Origin: a virus
IMG/VR virus record: IMGVR_UViG_3300034355_000273
Span: 1-29,673 of that record
DNA: 29,673 nucleotides
Strand: one strand, 5' to 3'
Of the stretch, positions 8,908 through 15,977 are shown in pieces. The first letter of the stretch is position 1; each line of letters opens with the position of its first letter. A program made the position numbers and the translations under genes. Below the pieces are notes generated by a model. That model had not been told where the DNA came from, did no database searches, and saw nothing but the letters and a program-made list of their open reading frames with translations.

Positions 8908-9581
8908 TATGCACCTACTCCTGCGTTAGCAATCCAGCGATAGCCTGTTGAAATTCCTTTTGATCTGCCCATTCTTTTCCCTGCTGCCATATCTTTTTTG
9001 TACACTATTGGATTTTCAAGATACTTGGCAACTCCACTAACCCTTAAGAATGCTTGAGAAAAATATCTATTAAAGAACATATCAAACACTTTTTCAAAAC
9101 CACCTTCTACTGCAGTTCCTCCAGGATTGTCAACTCTAACTTCATTTTTTGTAAACACCATTTCTCCATTATCTTCAAACGCTAAAGCCTGAGCAAGCCT
9201 TGGCCTAATTGTAACTGGAATTCCTTCTTCCATAATTCTTGCCTTGTCATAAAACGGAGTTCTTGATCCATTCTTAATTGATGTAGACTGACTAAAAGAT
9301 GATTTAAAAGATAGTCCCAATTGGCTGGTGGTATATGATATGTCGTATAGTCTTGCACTGGGGCTTCCTGTTTGATGCCATTCGTAAATATGGTGCAGCA
9401 TTTCTGGGTTTACCCTTGCGTTTGAGTCTATAAACTCTTTCATAAGTTCTACTGTTTCTAGTCCTAGTGTTTTTAAAAATACAGTTTTTCCTCTATGAAT
9501 ACCCTCTAAAAATCCAACAGAGTAATCAACAATATTGTTCATATCTTTTTTAAATTGCATAGAATTAAATACTGTTCTCAT
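8907..9581 (-). CDS. Putative neck / HK97 gp10-like protein
   Basis: A 224-residue protein in the connector block. It is basic near the C-terminus (KKDMAAGKRMGRSKG) and contains MEEGIPVTIRP, which I associate with neck-type proteins. It would join head and tail. Its ATG overlaps the upstream stop as ATGA and its own stop overlaps the next start as TAATG, so it belongs to one translationally coupled set. It could instead be another minor connector component. Confidence 0.55.
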   Translation of the reverse strand: MRTVFNSMQFKKDMNNIVDYSVGFLEGIHRGKTVFLKTLGLETVELMKEFIDSNARVNPEMLHHIYEWHQTGSPSARLYDISYTTSQLGLSFKSSFSQSTSIKNGSRTPFYDKARIMEEGIPVTIRPRLAQALAFEDNGEMVFTKNEVRVDNPGGTAVEGGFEKVFDMFFNRYFSQAFLRVSGVAKYLENPIVYKKDMAAGKRMGRSKGISTGYRWIANAGVGA

Positions 9582-10027
9582 ACGTCACCTGTTTGATTTT
9601 CTGATCTTCTGATAATCAACTTATAAGATTCTACTACTCCAAATGGTCCTACAAAAGGCTCGTAGGTCGCTATCTCAAATAGCGTTCCCTTACCAGATCT
9701 TGGACCAGAGGTTTCTAGATAAACTAGGTTTCCTTCTTGATCTTTTACATCTGTTATGAGTATATTAGTTAAAGAATTCTTGTTGTCTCTGGAAGATATT
9801 CTAATGTCTGACTTTGTCCTTCCAACTAAAATGCTATTCTGAGTAATGTTTACATTTGGCTTTACTTCTTCTTTAAATGCTGAGCCTCCTGATGAAAAAC
9901 TGCAAGCAAAGGTTCTATCTAAAACCCATTGTTTTTTAATTGCTCCAAAGTCGCCTTGCTCAACAATTGGATGATATAGAGAGGCTTGCATTGGAAACAT
10001 AAAGTCTGGAGTTTCACAAACAGTCAT
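9578..10027 (-). CDS. Putative head closure (stopper) protein
   Basis: A 149-residue protein placed after the adaptor-like gene, where head closure proteins are found. The N-terminal half has FMFPMQASLYHPIVEQGDFG and a KQWVLDRTF segment; the rest is predicted beta-rich with ITDVKDQEGNLVYLE. Head closure proteins stop DNA leaking from the portal before tail joining. It overlaps both neighbours (TAATG before it, ATGA after it). Function is inferred from order and length, not from a motif. Confidence 0.55.
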   Translation of the reverse strand: MTVCETPDFMFPMQASLYHPIVEQGDFGAIKKQWVLDRTFACSFSSGGSAFKEEVKPNVNITQNSILVGRTKSDIRISSRDNKNSLTNILITDVKDQEGNLVYLETSGPRSGKGTLFEIATYEPFVGPFGVVESYKLIIRRSENQTGDV

Positions 10028-10908
10028 TACAACACCCCAAGTTTTGTAATAGACTTAGTATACTTCGAGAGTATCTTGTCTACAAGTATATTTCCTGTTC
10101 CTTCGAATAAACCTTTATCAAATTGAATTCTATATTGATCTGTGTTGTATGAAGAAATAAATCTCTTGTAATAATCTAACTTCCCGCATTCTATATCGTG
10201 AACAAGCATCTCTGTTGCCTTAACAATATCTGATGGAACAGATGTGTGTCCGTATTCGACGGTTATTCTGTAGTCCCAAGTTTTTCCAAATCCTCTATAA
10301 ATAAACTGTGGATCTAATGAATCAGAAGACGCTGCAGGTAATACTAGTGGGGCTGACTCTGCACGATTAATATTGTCCGTTGATTTCTCAACAATTGCTG
10401 TCTTGTCAGATGTTACTTCATATTCTCTGTCTGTAACCAATTTGTTATTTTCATATACCGTTAAAACTTTTTTTACATCATCCCAGATAGGCAAATAGTC
10501 TGATCCAGTTCCTGTAAAATTTAAAACCTTTTTCTTATAATAAAATCCTTCTCCAACTATTGAATCAATAATTGCTCTTGCTAATTCTTCATTATCTGCA
10601 TAGGCAGAAATGTCTGAGGCTGTATCTCCCTTTGTAGTTGGGTTTACGTACGGCCTGACTATTTCGTATGTAGTATCAGAAACAATATCTCCGTCAATAA
10701 TAACTTCTACTCTATAGTCAGAGTCATATCTTCCAGGAAGGTTTATTGTTACTGTGTCTCCCGTTGAAAGTTCATCAAATTCTAATGTAGAAATTGAAAG
10801 GTCCGCCAAATCGGTAACAGTAACAGTTACATCTTCGTCCACTACAGATGTAGGAACTGTATAAGTAACTGGTATATTAGCGTATGGCGGAACCCTCAAT
10901 ATTTCCAT
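10027..10908 (-). CDS. Putative head-tail adaptor with N-terminal beta domain
   Basis: A 293-residue protein. Residues about 1-90 are Thr/Val/Asp-rich and beta-like (VTVTVTDLADLS, TVTINLPGRYDSDYRVEV), like an Ig-type domain. The C-terminal part (VPSDIVKATEMLVHDIECGK and QFDKGLFEGTGNILVDKI) is helical and resembles adaptor proteins that bind the portal (HK97 gp6 / SPP1 gp15 type). Adaptors are usually near 100 residues, so this one carries a large extra N-terminal part that might be exposed on the neck. Its start is 2 bases after the previous stop. Confidence 0.55.
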   Translation of the reverse strand: MEILRVPPYANIPVTYTVPTSVVDEDVTVTVTDLADLSISTLEFDELSTGDTVTINLPGRYDSDYRVEVIIDGDIVSDTTYEIVRPYVNPTTKGDTASDISAYADNEELARAIIDSIVGEGFYYKKKVLNFTGTGSDYLPIWDDVKKVLTVYENNKLVTDREYEVTSDKTAIVEKSTDNINRAESAPLVLPAASSDSLDPQFIYRGFGKTWDYRITVEYGHTSVPSDIVKATEMLVHDIECGKLDYYKRFISSYNTDQYRIQFDKGLFEGTGNILVDKILSKYTKSITKLGVL

Positions 10909-10910
10909 TT

Positions 10911-11342
10911 TTACAAACCAAAAGCCTTCTTGACTTCTTCTGGTTCTGCAATTCTAACATGTTTGCGAGTTAACCACTTGTCTGCCTGTTGTTTTGTTAC
11001 AATATTGTAACCTTTAGTTACAGACCCGACTTCTGACCAATAAACGCTTTTTGTTGAGTGAATAGCGACCTTGTCTCCAAGACCATCTACCTTAACAGTT
11101 TTCTTAGGGCCGTCTGCTGCCATTGAACCAATTGCTCCTGTTTTAGTAAATCCTAGTGCCTGGACTGGCTCTTCCACTGCTGGTTCTTCGACAACTGGTG
11201 CCTCAACTACTGGTGCTTGTACTGGCTCCTGTACTGGTTCTGGTGCTTGTACTGGTTCTGGTGCTTGTACTGGCTCTGGTGCTTGTGCTGGCTCTTCTAC
11301 AAATTCATGTATTGATCGCATTTCTTTATCATTATTTTCCAT
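10911..11342 (-). CDS. Pro/Glu/Ala-rich repeat protein between capsid and connector genes
   Basis: A 143-residue protein. It begins MENNDKEMRSIHEF. Residues about 16-62 are low-complexity: APEPVQ occurs three times in tandem, followed by Val/Glu/Pro-rich variants. The C-terminal 65 residues form a compact-looking domain with AIHSTKSVYWSEVG, KGYNIVTKQQADKWL and HVRIAEPEEV. Small proteins with such a C-terminal domain sit after the capsid gene in other phages, but I cannot name the family. A head-associated role is inferred from position. It has its own extended -10 promoter and an AAGGAGGAT ribosome site. Confidence 0.75.
   Translation of the reverse strand: MENNDKEMRSIHEFVEEPAQAPEPVQAPEPVQAPEPVQEPVQAPVVEAPVVEEPAVEEPVQALGFTKTGAIGSMAADGPKKTVKVDGLGDKVAIHSTKSVYWSEVGSVTKGYNIVTKQQADKWLTRKHVRIAEPEEVKKAFGL
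11236..11289. repeat. 18-bp tandem repeat, three copies
   Basis: Two identical 18-base copies of GGTTCTGGTGCTTGTACT at 11236 and 11254 are followed by a near-identical copy at 11272. On the minus strand they encode the repeated Ala-Pro-Glu-Pro-Val-Gln unit. Copy number may vary by slippage. Confidence 0.9.
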
Positions 11343-11360
11343 TGTATCCTCCTTGTTTGT

Positions 11361-11369
11361 ATTATATCA
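11361..11369 (-). promoter_or_regulatory. Extended -10 promoter after the capsid gene
   Basis: On the minus strand TGATATAAT, a perfect extended -10 box, lies 18 bases before the start of the Pro/Glu/Ala-rich gene. The AAGGAGGAT ribosome site begins 6 bases after the hexamer. It restarts transcription just past the hairpin at 11382-11411. Confidence 0.65.
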
Positions 11370-11381
11370 CTAAAGTATTAA

Positions 11382-11411
11382 GGGGGACAGGAGAGTGAAC
11401 TCCCGCCCCCC
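11382..11411 (-). terminator. Strong G/C hairpin after the major capsid gene
   Basis: On the minus strand GGGGG pairs with CCCCC across an imperfect inner stem (GAG/CTC next to a TTCA loop). It lies about 22 bases after the capsid stop codon. Only a weak TTAATA run follows, so it may be a partial terminator or an element protecting the 3' end of the capsid message. Confidence 0.55.
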
Positions 11412-11433
11412 ATTAAAGGTTACTGGTTACAGA

Positions 11434-12564
11434 CTATGAGTCTGAAGCAGCATCTGCGTAAGAAATGGCGTCTTCTTCTTCCAACTGGAGTCCGAAGCGA
11501 ACGAATACTGTGTATTCAATCGTGTCCTTCTTTGCTACGTATTCACGGTTTACAGTGATGTCTCTTTGGAATCCCCATACACGGTTTGCTGGGAATGTCA
11601 AGTCGACATATCCTGCTGGGTAGTAAGGAACTTCCTGAACTTCGATTCCGAGAACACGAGTTGTACGTGCTCCACCGAATGTCTGTCCGATACCATCAAG
11701 GTAGTTCTGACGATTTGCTTGTGTGCTTCCTGGAATTTGTCCAGCAAACGCTTCAGCAACTGCATCAGCAAGTGTACCGTTATTCTTAACGATTCCACCG
11801 AATACGTCTGTACCTGCGTAGAACTTAAGATTGTTCTTAAGTGCACGGTACTTACGTGGCATTGCATTGATGATGCCCTGCATTACATCAGGTGTCCAAG
11901 CATTATCTGCTACGGTCACTACTGACTCATGTGCTCCACCATCTTTGGTCTTCTTAATAAAGCCTGGCATGATTGACAAGAATGCTCCTGTTGAACCATC
12001 ACCATTGATAGCGAGATCTTCGATATCATTTGCGAATGCGTTGGTCATCAAGCGTACTAAGTGATCTTCTAGAGCGTCACCTTCTACACCATCTTCCAAT
12101 GATTCTGCTGTTACTTCCCAATCAAGACGAATCTTCTTGGTAGTAAGTTCGACCTTAGAGAATGTTGCGCCTGTGTTTGTGTATGTACCAATTGCTTGCG
12201 CTGCTGCACGAATTACACGCTCACCGACGTTTACCTTCTCAAGTTCCATTGAATTAGCCTTCATTGTTACACGACGGCCATCCTTTGCTAATACTGTAGC
12301 GTCCCAAACATAGTCGATAAAACGACGTGCCTGCTCGGGGCGCAAAATTCCAGAAGCCGCTGAACCACTAGGGTTAACAGCATTTGCTCCGCTTGTTGAT
12401 CCAAGTGTTGCTGTTGGAATGTTTCCGAGAGTGTTTGCTCCTGGATTTGATACTCCACCAATACCACCTGATGCGAAAGCACCTTGACCCTGATACAGAC
12501 CTGGAGTTTCTCCTCCTAGATTTGCTTCAGCGCCTGGCTGGTTTTTGATTATTTCTTCTGACAT
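11434..12564 (-). CDS. Major capsid protein (HK97 fold)
   Basis: A 376-residue protein following the protease-scaffold gene. I chose MSEEIIKNQ at 12564 because TAGGAGGTGA sits 4 bases before it. An upstream ATG at 12591 overlaps the previous stop (ATGA) and would add nine residues. Residues about 15-75 are Gly/Ser/Asn-rich and flexible. After that come features of HK97-type capsids: LTTKKIRLDWEVTAESL, then DLAINGDGSTGAFLSIMPGF, and a C-terminal RVWGFQRDITVNRE with VFVRFGLQL. The flexible N-terminus takes the place of the usual delta domain, which fits a scaffold encoded upstream. A hairpin follows the gene and a new promoter restarts transcription. Confidence 0.92.
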   Translation of the reverse strand: MSEEIIKNQPGAEANLGGETPGLYQGQGAFASGGIGGVSNPGANTLGNIPTATLGSTSGANAVNPSGSAASGILRPEQARRFIDYVWDATVLAKDGRRVTMKANSMELEKVNVGERVIRAAAQAIGTYTNTGATFSKVELTTKKIRLDWEVTAESLEDGVEGDALEDHLVRLMTNAFANDIEDLAINGDGSTGAFLSIMPGFIKKTKDGGAHESVVTVADNAWTPDVMQGIINAMPRKYRALKNNLKFYAGTDVFGGIVKNNGTLADAVAEAFAGQIPGSTQANRQNYLDGIGQTFGGARTTRVLGIEVQEVPYYPAGYVDLTFPANRVWGFQRDITVNREYVAKKDTIEYTVFVRFGLQLEEEDAISYADAASDS

Positions 12565-12587
12565 ATTGTCACCTCCTAGTGATTTGT

Positions 12588-13166
12588 TCATTTGAATAGA
12601 TCGGCTGTTTTGAGGAAACTACCGCCCCATAGGGATTTTTCAACCGTTTCAGATTGATTCTGAAAGATATCGCCGATATCTCCAGACTTTCGGAATGCGG
12701 TGTCTGCTTCCACAGCGTCTACTCGTTTTCCAAATTCATTAAATTCACTTGATACTGCTGCAATATCTTTTGCAACTGCTGCAAATGAATCCTTAACTGT
12801 ATCAACATCTACCTTTGAAGACTTAAGAAGTTCTACTTCTGCTTGCAAAGCCTTTACTGTTGACACTAGATCGCTAAAGGCTGATTCTAGAGTATTTTTC
12901 ATTTCGGTAACTGCTTCTGCAACTACCTCTTCTGACTTAGATACTTCTACAACTGCTTCAACTACTGTTTCGACTGCTTCAGCATCTTCTGCTTTAGTAA
13001 TCTCTTCTGCTACAACTTCATCGGTCTTAGCAACTTCTGTTGCCTCAACCTCTTCTGCCTTAGCAACTTGTTCAGTAACTTCTGCAACTGATGCATCTGC
13101 CTCTGGAGCGACCACAACATCTTCAACTACATCTGTCTTTTCAACTTGTGTTTTTGATTTTGTCAT
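12588..13166 (-). CDS. Scaffold protein from internal in-frame start
   Basis: Within the protease-scaffold frame an ATG at 13166 (MTKSKTQVEK) has a strong AAGGAGGT ribosome site 7 bases upstream. This start would yield a 192-residue acidic coiled-coil protein without the protease domain. The arrangement resembles lambda C and Nu3, where free scaffold is made in excess of the protease fusion from the same frame. The ribosome site is stronger than that of the full-length product. The evidence is the site and the domain boundary; the product itself is inferred. Confidence 0.7.
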   Translation of the reverse strand: MTKSKTQVEKTDVVEDVVVAPEADASVAEVTEQVAKAEEVEATEVAKTDEVVAEEITKAEDAEAVETVVEAVVEVSKSEEVVAEAVTEMKNTLESAFSDLVSTVKALQAEVELLKSSKVDVDTVKDSFAAVAKDIAAVSSEFNEFGKRVDAVEADTAFRKSGDIGDIFQNQSETVEKSLWGGSFLKTADLFK

Positions 13167-13925
13167 AGGTTGTACCTCCTTGTTAATCTTAGAAGTATTA
13201 ATGCCTTTAGCACTATCAACTAAGAATTTTATCATTACTGTTTTTTCGTTATCCGTTTTTTCAACGAACCCTATATTTTCCATTTGTTCTCCACTGACTG
13301 GGCTGAGTTCTGATTCGTTCTCAGATGATATTACAATACCGTTTTCCTTGTCGTAAAAAACATTTTCTAAAACTGTTAAGTCTCCCTTTACGATATCTAC
13401 ACCATCAACTTTTTCAACCGATACTATATTGGCAAATTGATTTGCTGGTGAATCTACAAGGCTTAACTCTATCAGGTCGTAGTCTTTAATAATTCTAATT
13501 TGTGAGTCTGACTTTTCATCAAATCCGTCATCCCATTTGTTCATTCGTCCACCAATAGAAAAACCTGTTAGTGTTCCGTCTAGAACTTTTTCCCAAGTAT
13601 CTTGTGCACCTTTTGAAACATATGCTGAAACGAAAACGCCTCTGTAAAATTTCTTTGAGTCTGGATCAAAATACTTATCTTCTTTAAAATTTACCATCTT
13701 ACCAACTGCAAGTGGTTGATGCATTTCACGAATGTTTCCTCTAAACTTTGCAAAAGCGTTCATAGATGCTTCTGCTGTTACGATATCCATCTGCTTGTCT
13801 AGATTGTCTAATGATGCAAAACCTGAAACGATGCGTCGTTCTTTGTCGACCTTACTAAAAGGCATTGATAGACGAAGATTTTCCCCATCTGAATTCCAAT
13901 GGGCTTTAGATATATTGCTCACCAC
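12588..13925 (-). CDS. Prohead protease fused to scaffold domain
   Basis: A 445-residue protein. Residues 1 to about 175 match the HK97-type prohead protease (peptidase family U35 / S78): His69 in NIREMHQPLAVGK, Ser123 in LTGFSIGGRM and Glu153 in IELSLVDSPAN have the spacing of the HK97 His-Ser-Glu triad. Residues about 255-445 are acidic, Ala/Val/Glu-rich and predicted coiled coil, like a scaffold. Such proteins organise and then cleave the prohead interior. The start is one of two consecutive GTG codons (13925 or 13922). GGAGGG lies 9 bases before the first, while TATAAT lies 6 bases before the second. An internal start at 13166 would give scaffold alone. Confidence 0.9.
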   Translation of the reverse strand: MVSNISKAHWNSDGENLRLSMPFSKVDKERRIVSGFASLDNLDKQMDIVTAEASMNAFAKFRGNIREMHQPLAVGKMVNFKEDKYFDPDSKKFYRGVFVSAYVSKGAQDTWEKVLDGTLTGFSIGGRMNKWDDGFDEKSDSQIRIIKDYDLIELSLVDSPANQFANIVSVEKVDGVDIVKGDLTVLENVFYDKENGIVISSENESELSPVSGEQMENIGFVEKTDNEKTVMIKFLVDSAKGINTSKINKEVQPMTKSKTQVEKTDVVEDVVVAPEADASVAEVTEQVAKAEEVEATEVAKTDEVVAEEITKAEDAEAVETVVEAVVEVSKSEEVVAEAVTEMKNTLESAFSDLVSTVKALQAEVELLKSSKVDVDTVKDSFAAVAKDIAAVSSEFNEFGKRVDAVEADTAFRKSGDIGDIFQNQSETVEKSLWGGSFLKTADLFK

Positions 13926-13928
13926 TAT

Positions 13929-13934
13929 ATTATA
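13929..13934 (-). promoter_or_regulatory. Possible -10 box before protease gene
   Basis: TATAAT on the minus strand ends 3 bases before the first and 6 bases before the second of two GTG codons. It lacks the TG extension, and a GGAGGG ribosome site immediately upstream could explain the start without a promoter here. Weak call. Confidence 0.3.
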
Positions 13935-13977
13935 CCCTCCATTTTACACAAGTATCACATTCTGGACATATCGGACA

Positions 13978-15570
13978 TCAGGGAGTTTTTCTTCCTTCAC
14001 CCTTTGGATTTCGTCCAGCAACGGTTGAAGAACTGTCAGAGTTGTTGTTTGTTCTCTCTGAATCCCTAGCCCTTGTTGTGCTTGCTTCTGCTGCAGCCTC
14101 TGGCTTAAGTTGTAAGACTTCGTCCCCACCTTCTCGCTGTGGCATGTCAAGAGCAACTCGTGCTTCATTCGGAGTCATGATCTGATTCTTTACATACCTC
14201 TCAAGGATTTGAGATTGTGCGATTTCATCTGTTAGGGTTAACTCGTTAAATACAAATTCAACAATGTCTGTCTTTTCACGAATGATCTTATTGATCATTT
14301 TTTCCAATTGTCTTTGTGCTGGCCTTGCAACCTGCTCCTTAAAGGTACGATCCTGTGCAAGTGCTGCTGCAATAGATCCAGAATCGCCACCTCCAAGTTT
14401 AGACAATGGCACTTGATGTGCTACCAGGATGTCATCACGGTTTTGCTTACGATACTCTTTAAATGAGCCGTCTTGTATACCGTCTTCGATGGGTTCCATT
14501 TTAAATTCAACTTTATTGTTTTCGCTATCACCTGGAAGTGGAATATATAGCGTTCTGTGTGACTGCCCTCTGAGATTTGTCTGCAAGAATCGGAACATCT
14601 TATCTTCTGCGTCTCCAGAAAGTTTTGCACCTTTTAGTGTTACTACGTATCTTGGCACTGCTTTATTTGCAAAGTAGTCAATATTATATTGTGAAGCAAG
14701 CGAGTCTCCATGCAGGGAGTTGATGGCCGACATAATGTCTGGTACTCCGTAGAAAGTGTTAAGAGGTGAGTATTGCTTAAAGTGAATAATCTCGTTTGGT
14801 CTTGCATCTGTTGTTAGTGGGTTTGGATTCTTTGCTCCAAAATTACGGAAGTAAACAATCTTATTTCCAATAATTTGTACATATCCGTCTTTGATTCTTC
14901 TTACTCTCATTGTTGTTGCTGGGATGTGACCGACATACCCAATCTCTCCACGAGTAGTTCTTCCTACTTCTAGATATCCGTTTCCAGTTGATTGAAGATC
15001 TGTATAAACCTTTTCCATAGTTGCAGTAAAAGAGTCATCGTCATTGAGTGACTCTAGCCAATCTCTTGCTTCAATCTTAGTTCTTTCAATTCTTTTTCTT
15101 GCCTTTTGTGTAGCGCTATTGTCTTCTGAAGACTCTAAACGAAGCATTGTTCTTTGAGAGATATGAAACTCATAGCCAAGTCCGACAATGTTTTCTACCT
15201 TTGCATCAATGGCTGCGTGGTTTGCAAAAGAAGTGTCGTAATAGTTTGCCAATTCATATAGGTTCCATGGTGGTGTAATAACATCGAACATTCCGTAGCC
15301 GTTTACATATACTAGGCCTGGGTTTATTTCTTTTGACTGTGCTCCATCAATACCGCTTTTTCCAGCAAGTGCTGCAGTTGTGTATTGCGTTGTTGGTTCA
15401 ACCATCTTTGTTGAAGATCTGCTTATGCGTCTTTTAAAGTTTGAGTCTAGGCCGTCTAGAGTCTTTAGTGTTTCCCAATTACCCTTAAAAGGATCTGAGT
15501 TTAAGAATGGCTCGTCTTTACTGATTGCACGATCAATGCTTGCCCCAATAACAATTTCGTTATCTTCCAT
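13978..15570 (-). CDS. Portal protein
   Basis: A 530-residue protein with the length, order and motifs of phage portal proteins: NYYDTSFANHAAIDAKVENI near the N-terminal third, LQSTGNGYLEVGRTTRGEIG, then IIHFKQYSPLNTFYGVPDIM followed by FANKAVPRYVV, and HQVPLSKLGGGDSG. The portal is the ring through which DNA enters and leaves the capsid and where the terminase docks. The last 40 residues are polar and disordered (Ser/Asn/Thr/Arg-rich). The start is 2 bases after the upstream stop and its GAGGAG ribosome site lies inside that gene, so translation is coupled. The closest families I recall are the PBSX and SPP1 gp6 types. Confidence 0.92.
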   Translation of the reverse strand: MEDNEIVIGASIDRAISKDEPFLNSDPFKGNWETLKTLDGLDSNFKRRISRSSTKMVEPTTQYTTAALAGKSGIDGAQSKEINPGLVYVNGYGMFDVITPPWNLYELANYYDTSFANHAAIDAKVENIVGLGYEFHISQRTMLRLESSEDNSATQKARKRIERTKIEARDWLESLNDDDSFTATMEKVYTDLQSTGNGYLEVGRTTRGEIGYVGHIPATTMRVRRIKDGYVQIIGNKIVYFRNFGAKNPNPLTTDARPNEIIHFKQYSPLNTFYGVPDIMSAINSLHGDSLASQYNIDYFANKAVPRYVVTLKGAKLSGDAEDKMFRFLQTNLRGQSHRTLYIPLPGDSENNKVEFKMEPIEDGIQDGSFKEYRKQNRDDILVAHQVPLSKLGGGDSGSIAAALAQDRTFKEQVARPAQRQLEKMINKIIREKTDIVEFVFNELTLTDEIAQSQILERYVKNQIMTPNEARVALDMPQREGGDEVLQLKPEAAAEASTTRARDSERTNNNSDSSSTVAGRNPKGEGRKTP

Positions 15571-15572
15571 AA

Positions 15573-15959
15573 TTACTCCTCGTCTCCATACAATGCTATT
15601 GTATCTTTTGCTGCTTGAACTGCTCCAAGATCGTTTAGATTAGGAAGCAATCCAGAGTTCATTCTGTCTACTTGCTCGCTATACTCTTCTTCAGATACAC
15701 GAGATGAGCCAGCAATAAATTCTACAGTTCCGTCTCCTGGGTCTCCGTAGTGTATTGCTGCCTGCTTTAGTTCTGAAATTTTTGAAATATCCCCTCGCAT
15801 AGAAGGAATATTTAAGACAGAACCATGACCATCTGAGAAATATCTTCCGTTGGCCTTTTTATAAATGTATAGACCCCAGTCATAATCTTTTTCAATGACT
15901 CTACGTCTGACATTTTTAACAATTGGTTGACCAGTTTTTGGGTCTATTAACGAATCCAT
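15573..15959 (-). CDS. Small conserved-looking protein upstream of portal, function unknown
   Basis: A 128-residue protein starting MDSLIDPKTGQP. An in-frame GTG two codons upstream (15965) is possible, but an extended -10 box ends 7 bases before the ATG at 15959, so a leaderless start there fits best. It contains EKDYDWGLYIYKKANGR and ISKISELKQAAIHYGDPGD, and the C-terminus is acidic. I do not recognise the family. Its tight coupling to the portal gene (2-base gap) suggests a head or packaging role. Confidence 0.75.
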   Translation of the reverse strand: MDSLIDPKTGQPIVKNVRRRVIEKDYDWGLYIYKKANGRYFSDGHGSVLNIPSMRGDISKISELKQAAIHYGDPGDGTVEFIAGSSRVSEEEYSEQVDRMNSGLLPNLNDLGAVQAAKDTIALYGDEE

Positions 15960-15966
15960 ATCCACA

Positions 15967-15975
15967 AGTATACCA
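15967..15975 (-). promoter_or_regulatory. Extended -10 promoter of the head operon, leaderless start
   Basis: TGGTATACT on the minus strand is followed by 7 bases and then the ATG at 15959. It lies directly after the stop of the giant structural gene and would drive the small gene and portal as a leaderless message. Confidence 0.6.
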
Positions 15976-15977
15976 TA

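Noticed and set aside
12700-13356. Plus-strand open frame of 218 codons, Ser/Thr-rich
   Set aside because: It lies opposite the Ala/Val/Glu-rich scaffold region, whose codons give Ser/Thr/Ala on the other strand. No ribosome site or family resemblance.
13944-14168. Minus-strand open frame of 74 codons overlapping the end of the portal gene
   Set aside because: It is an alternative frame of the portal C-terminus without a ribosome site; the portal frame is continuous to its stop at 13978.
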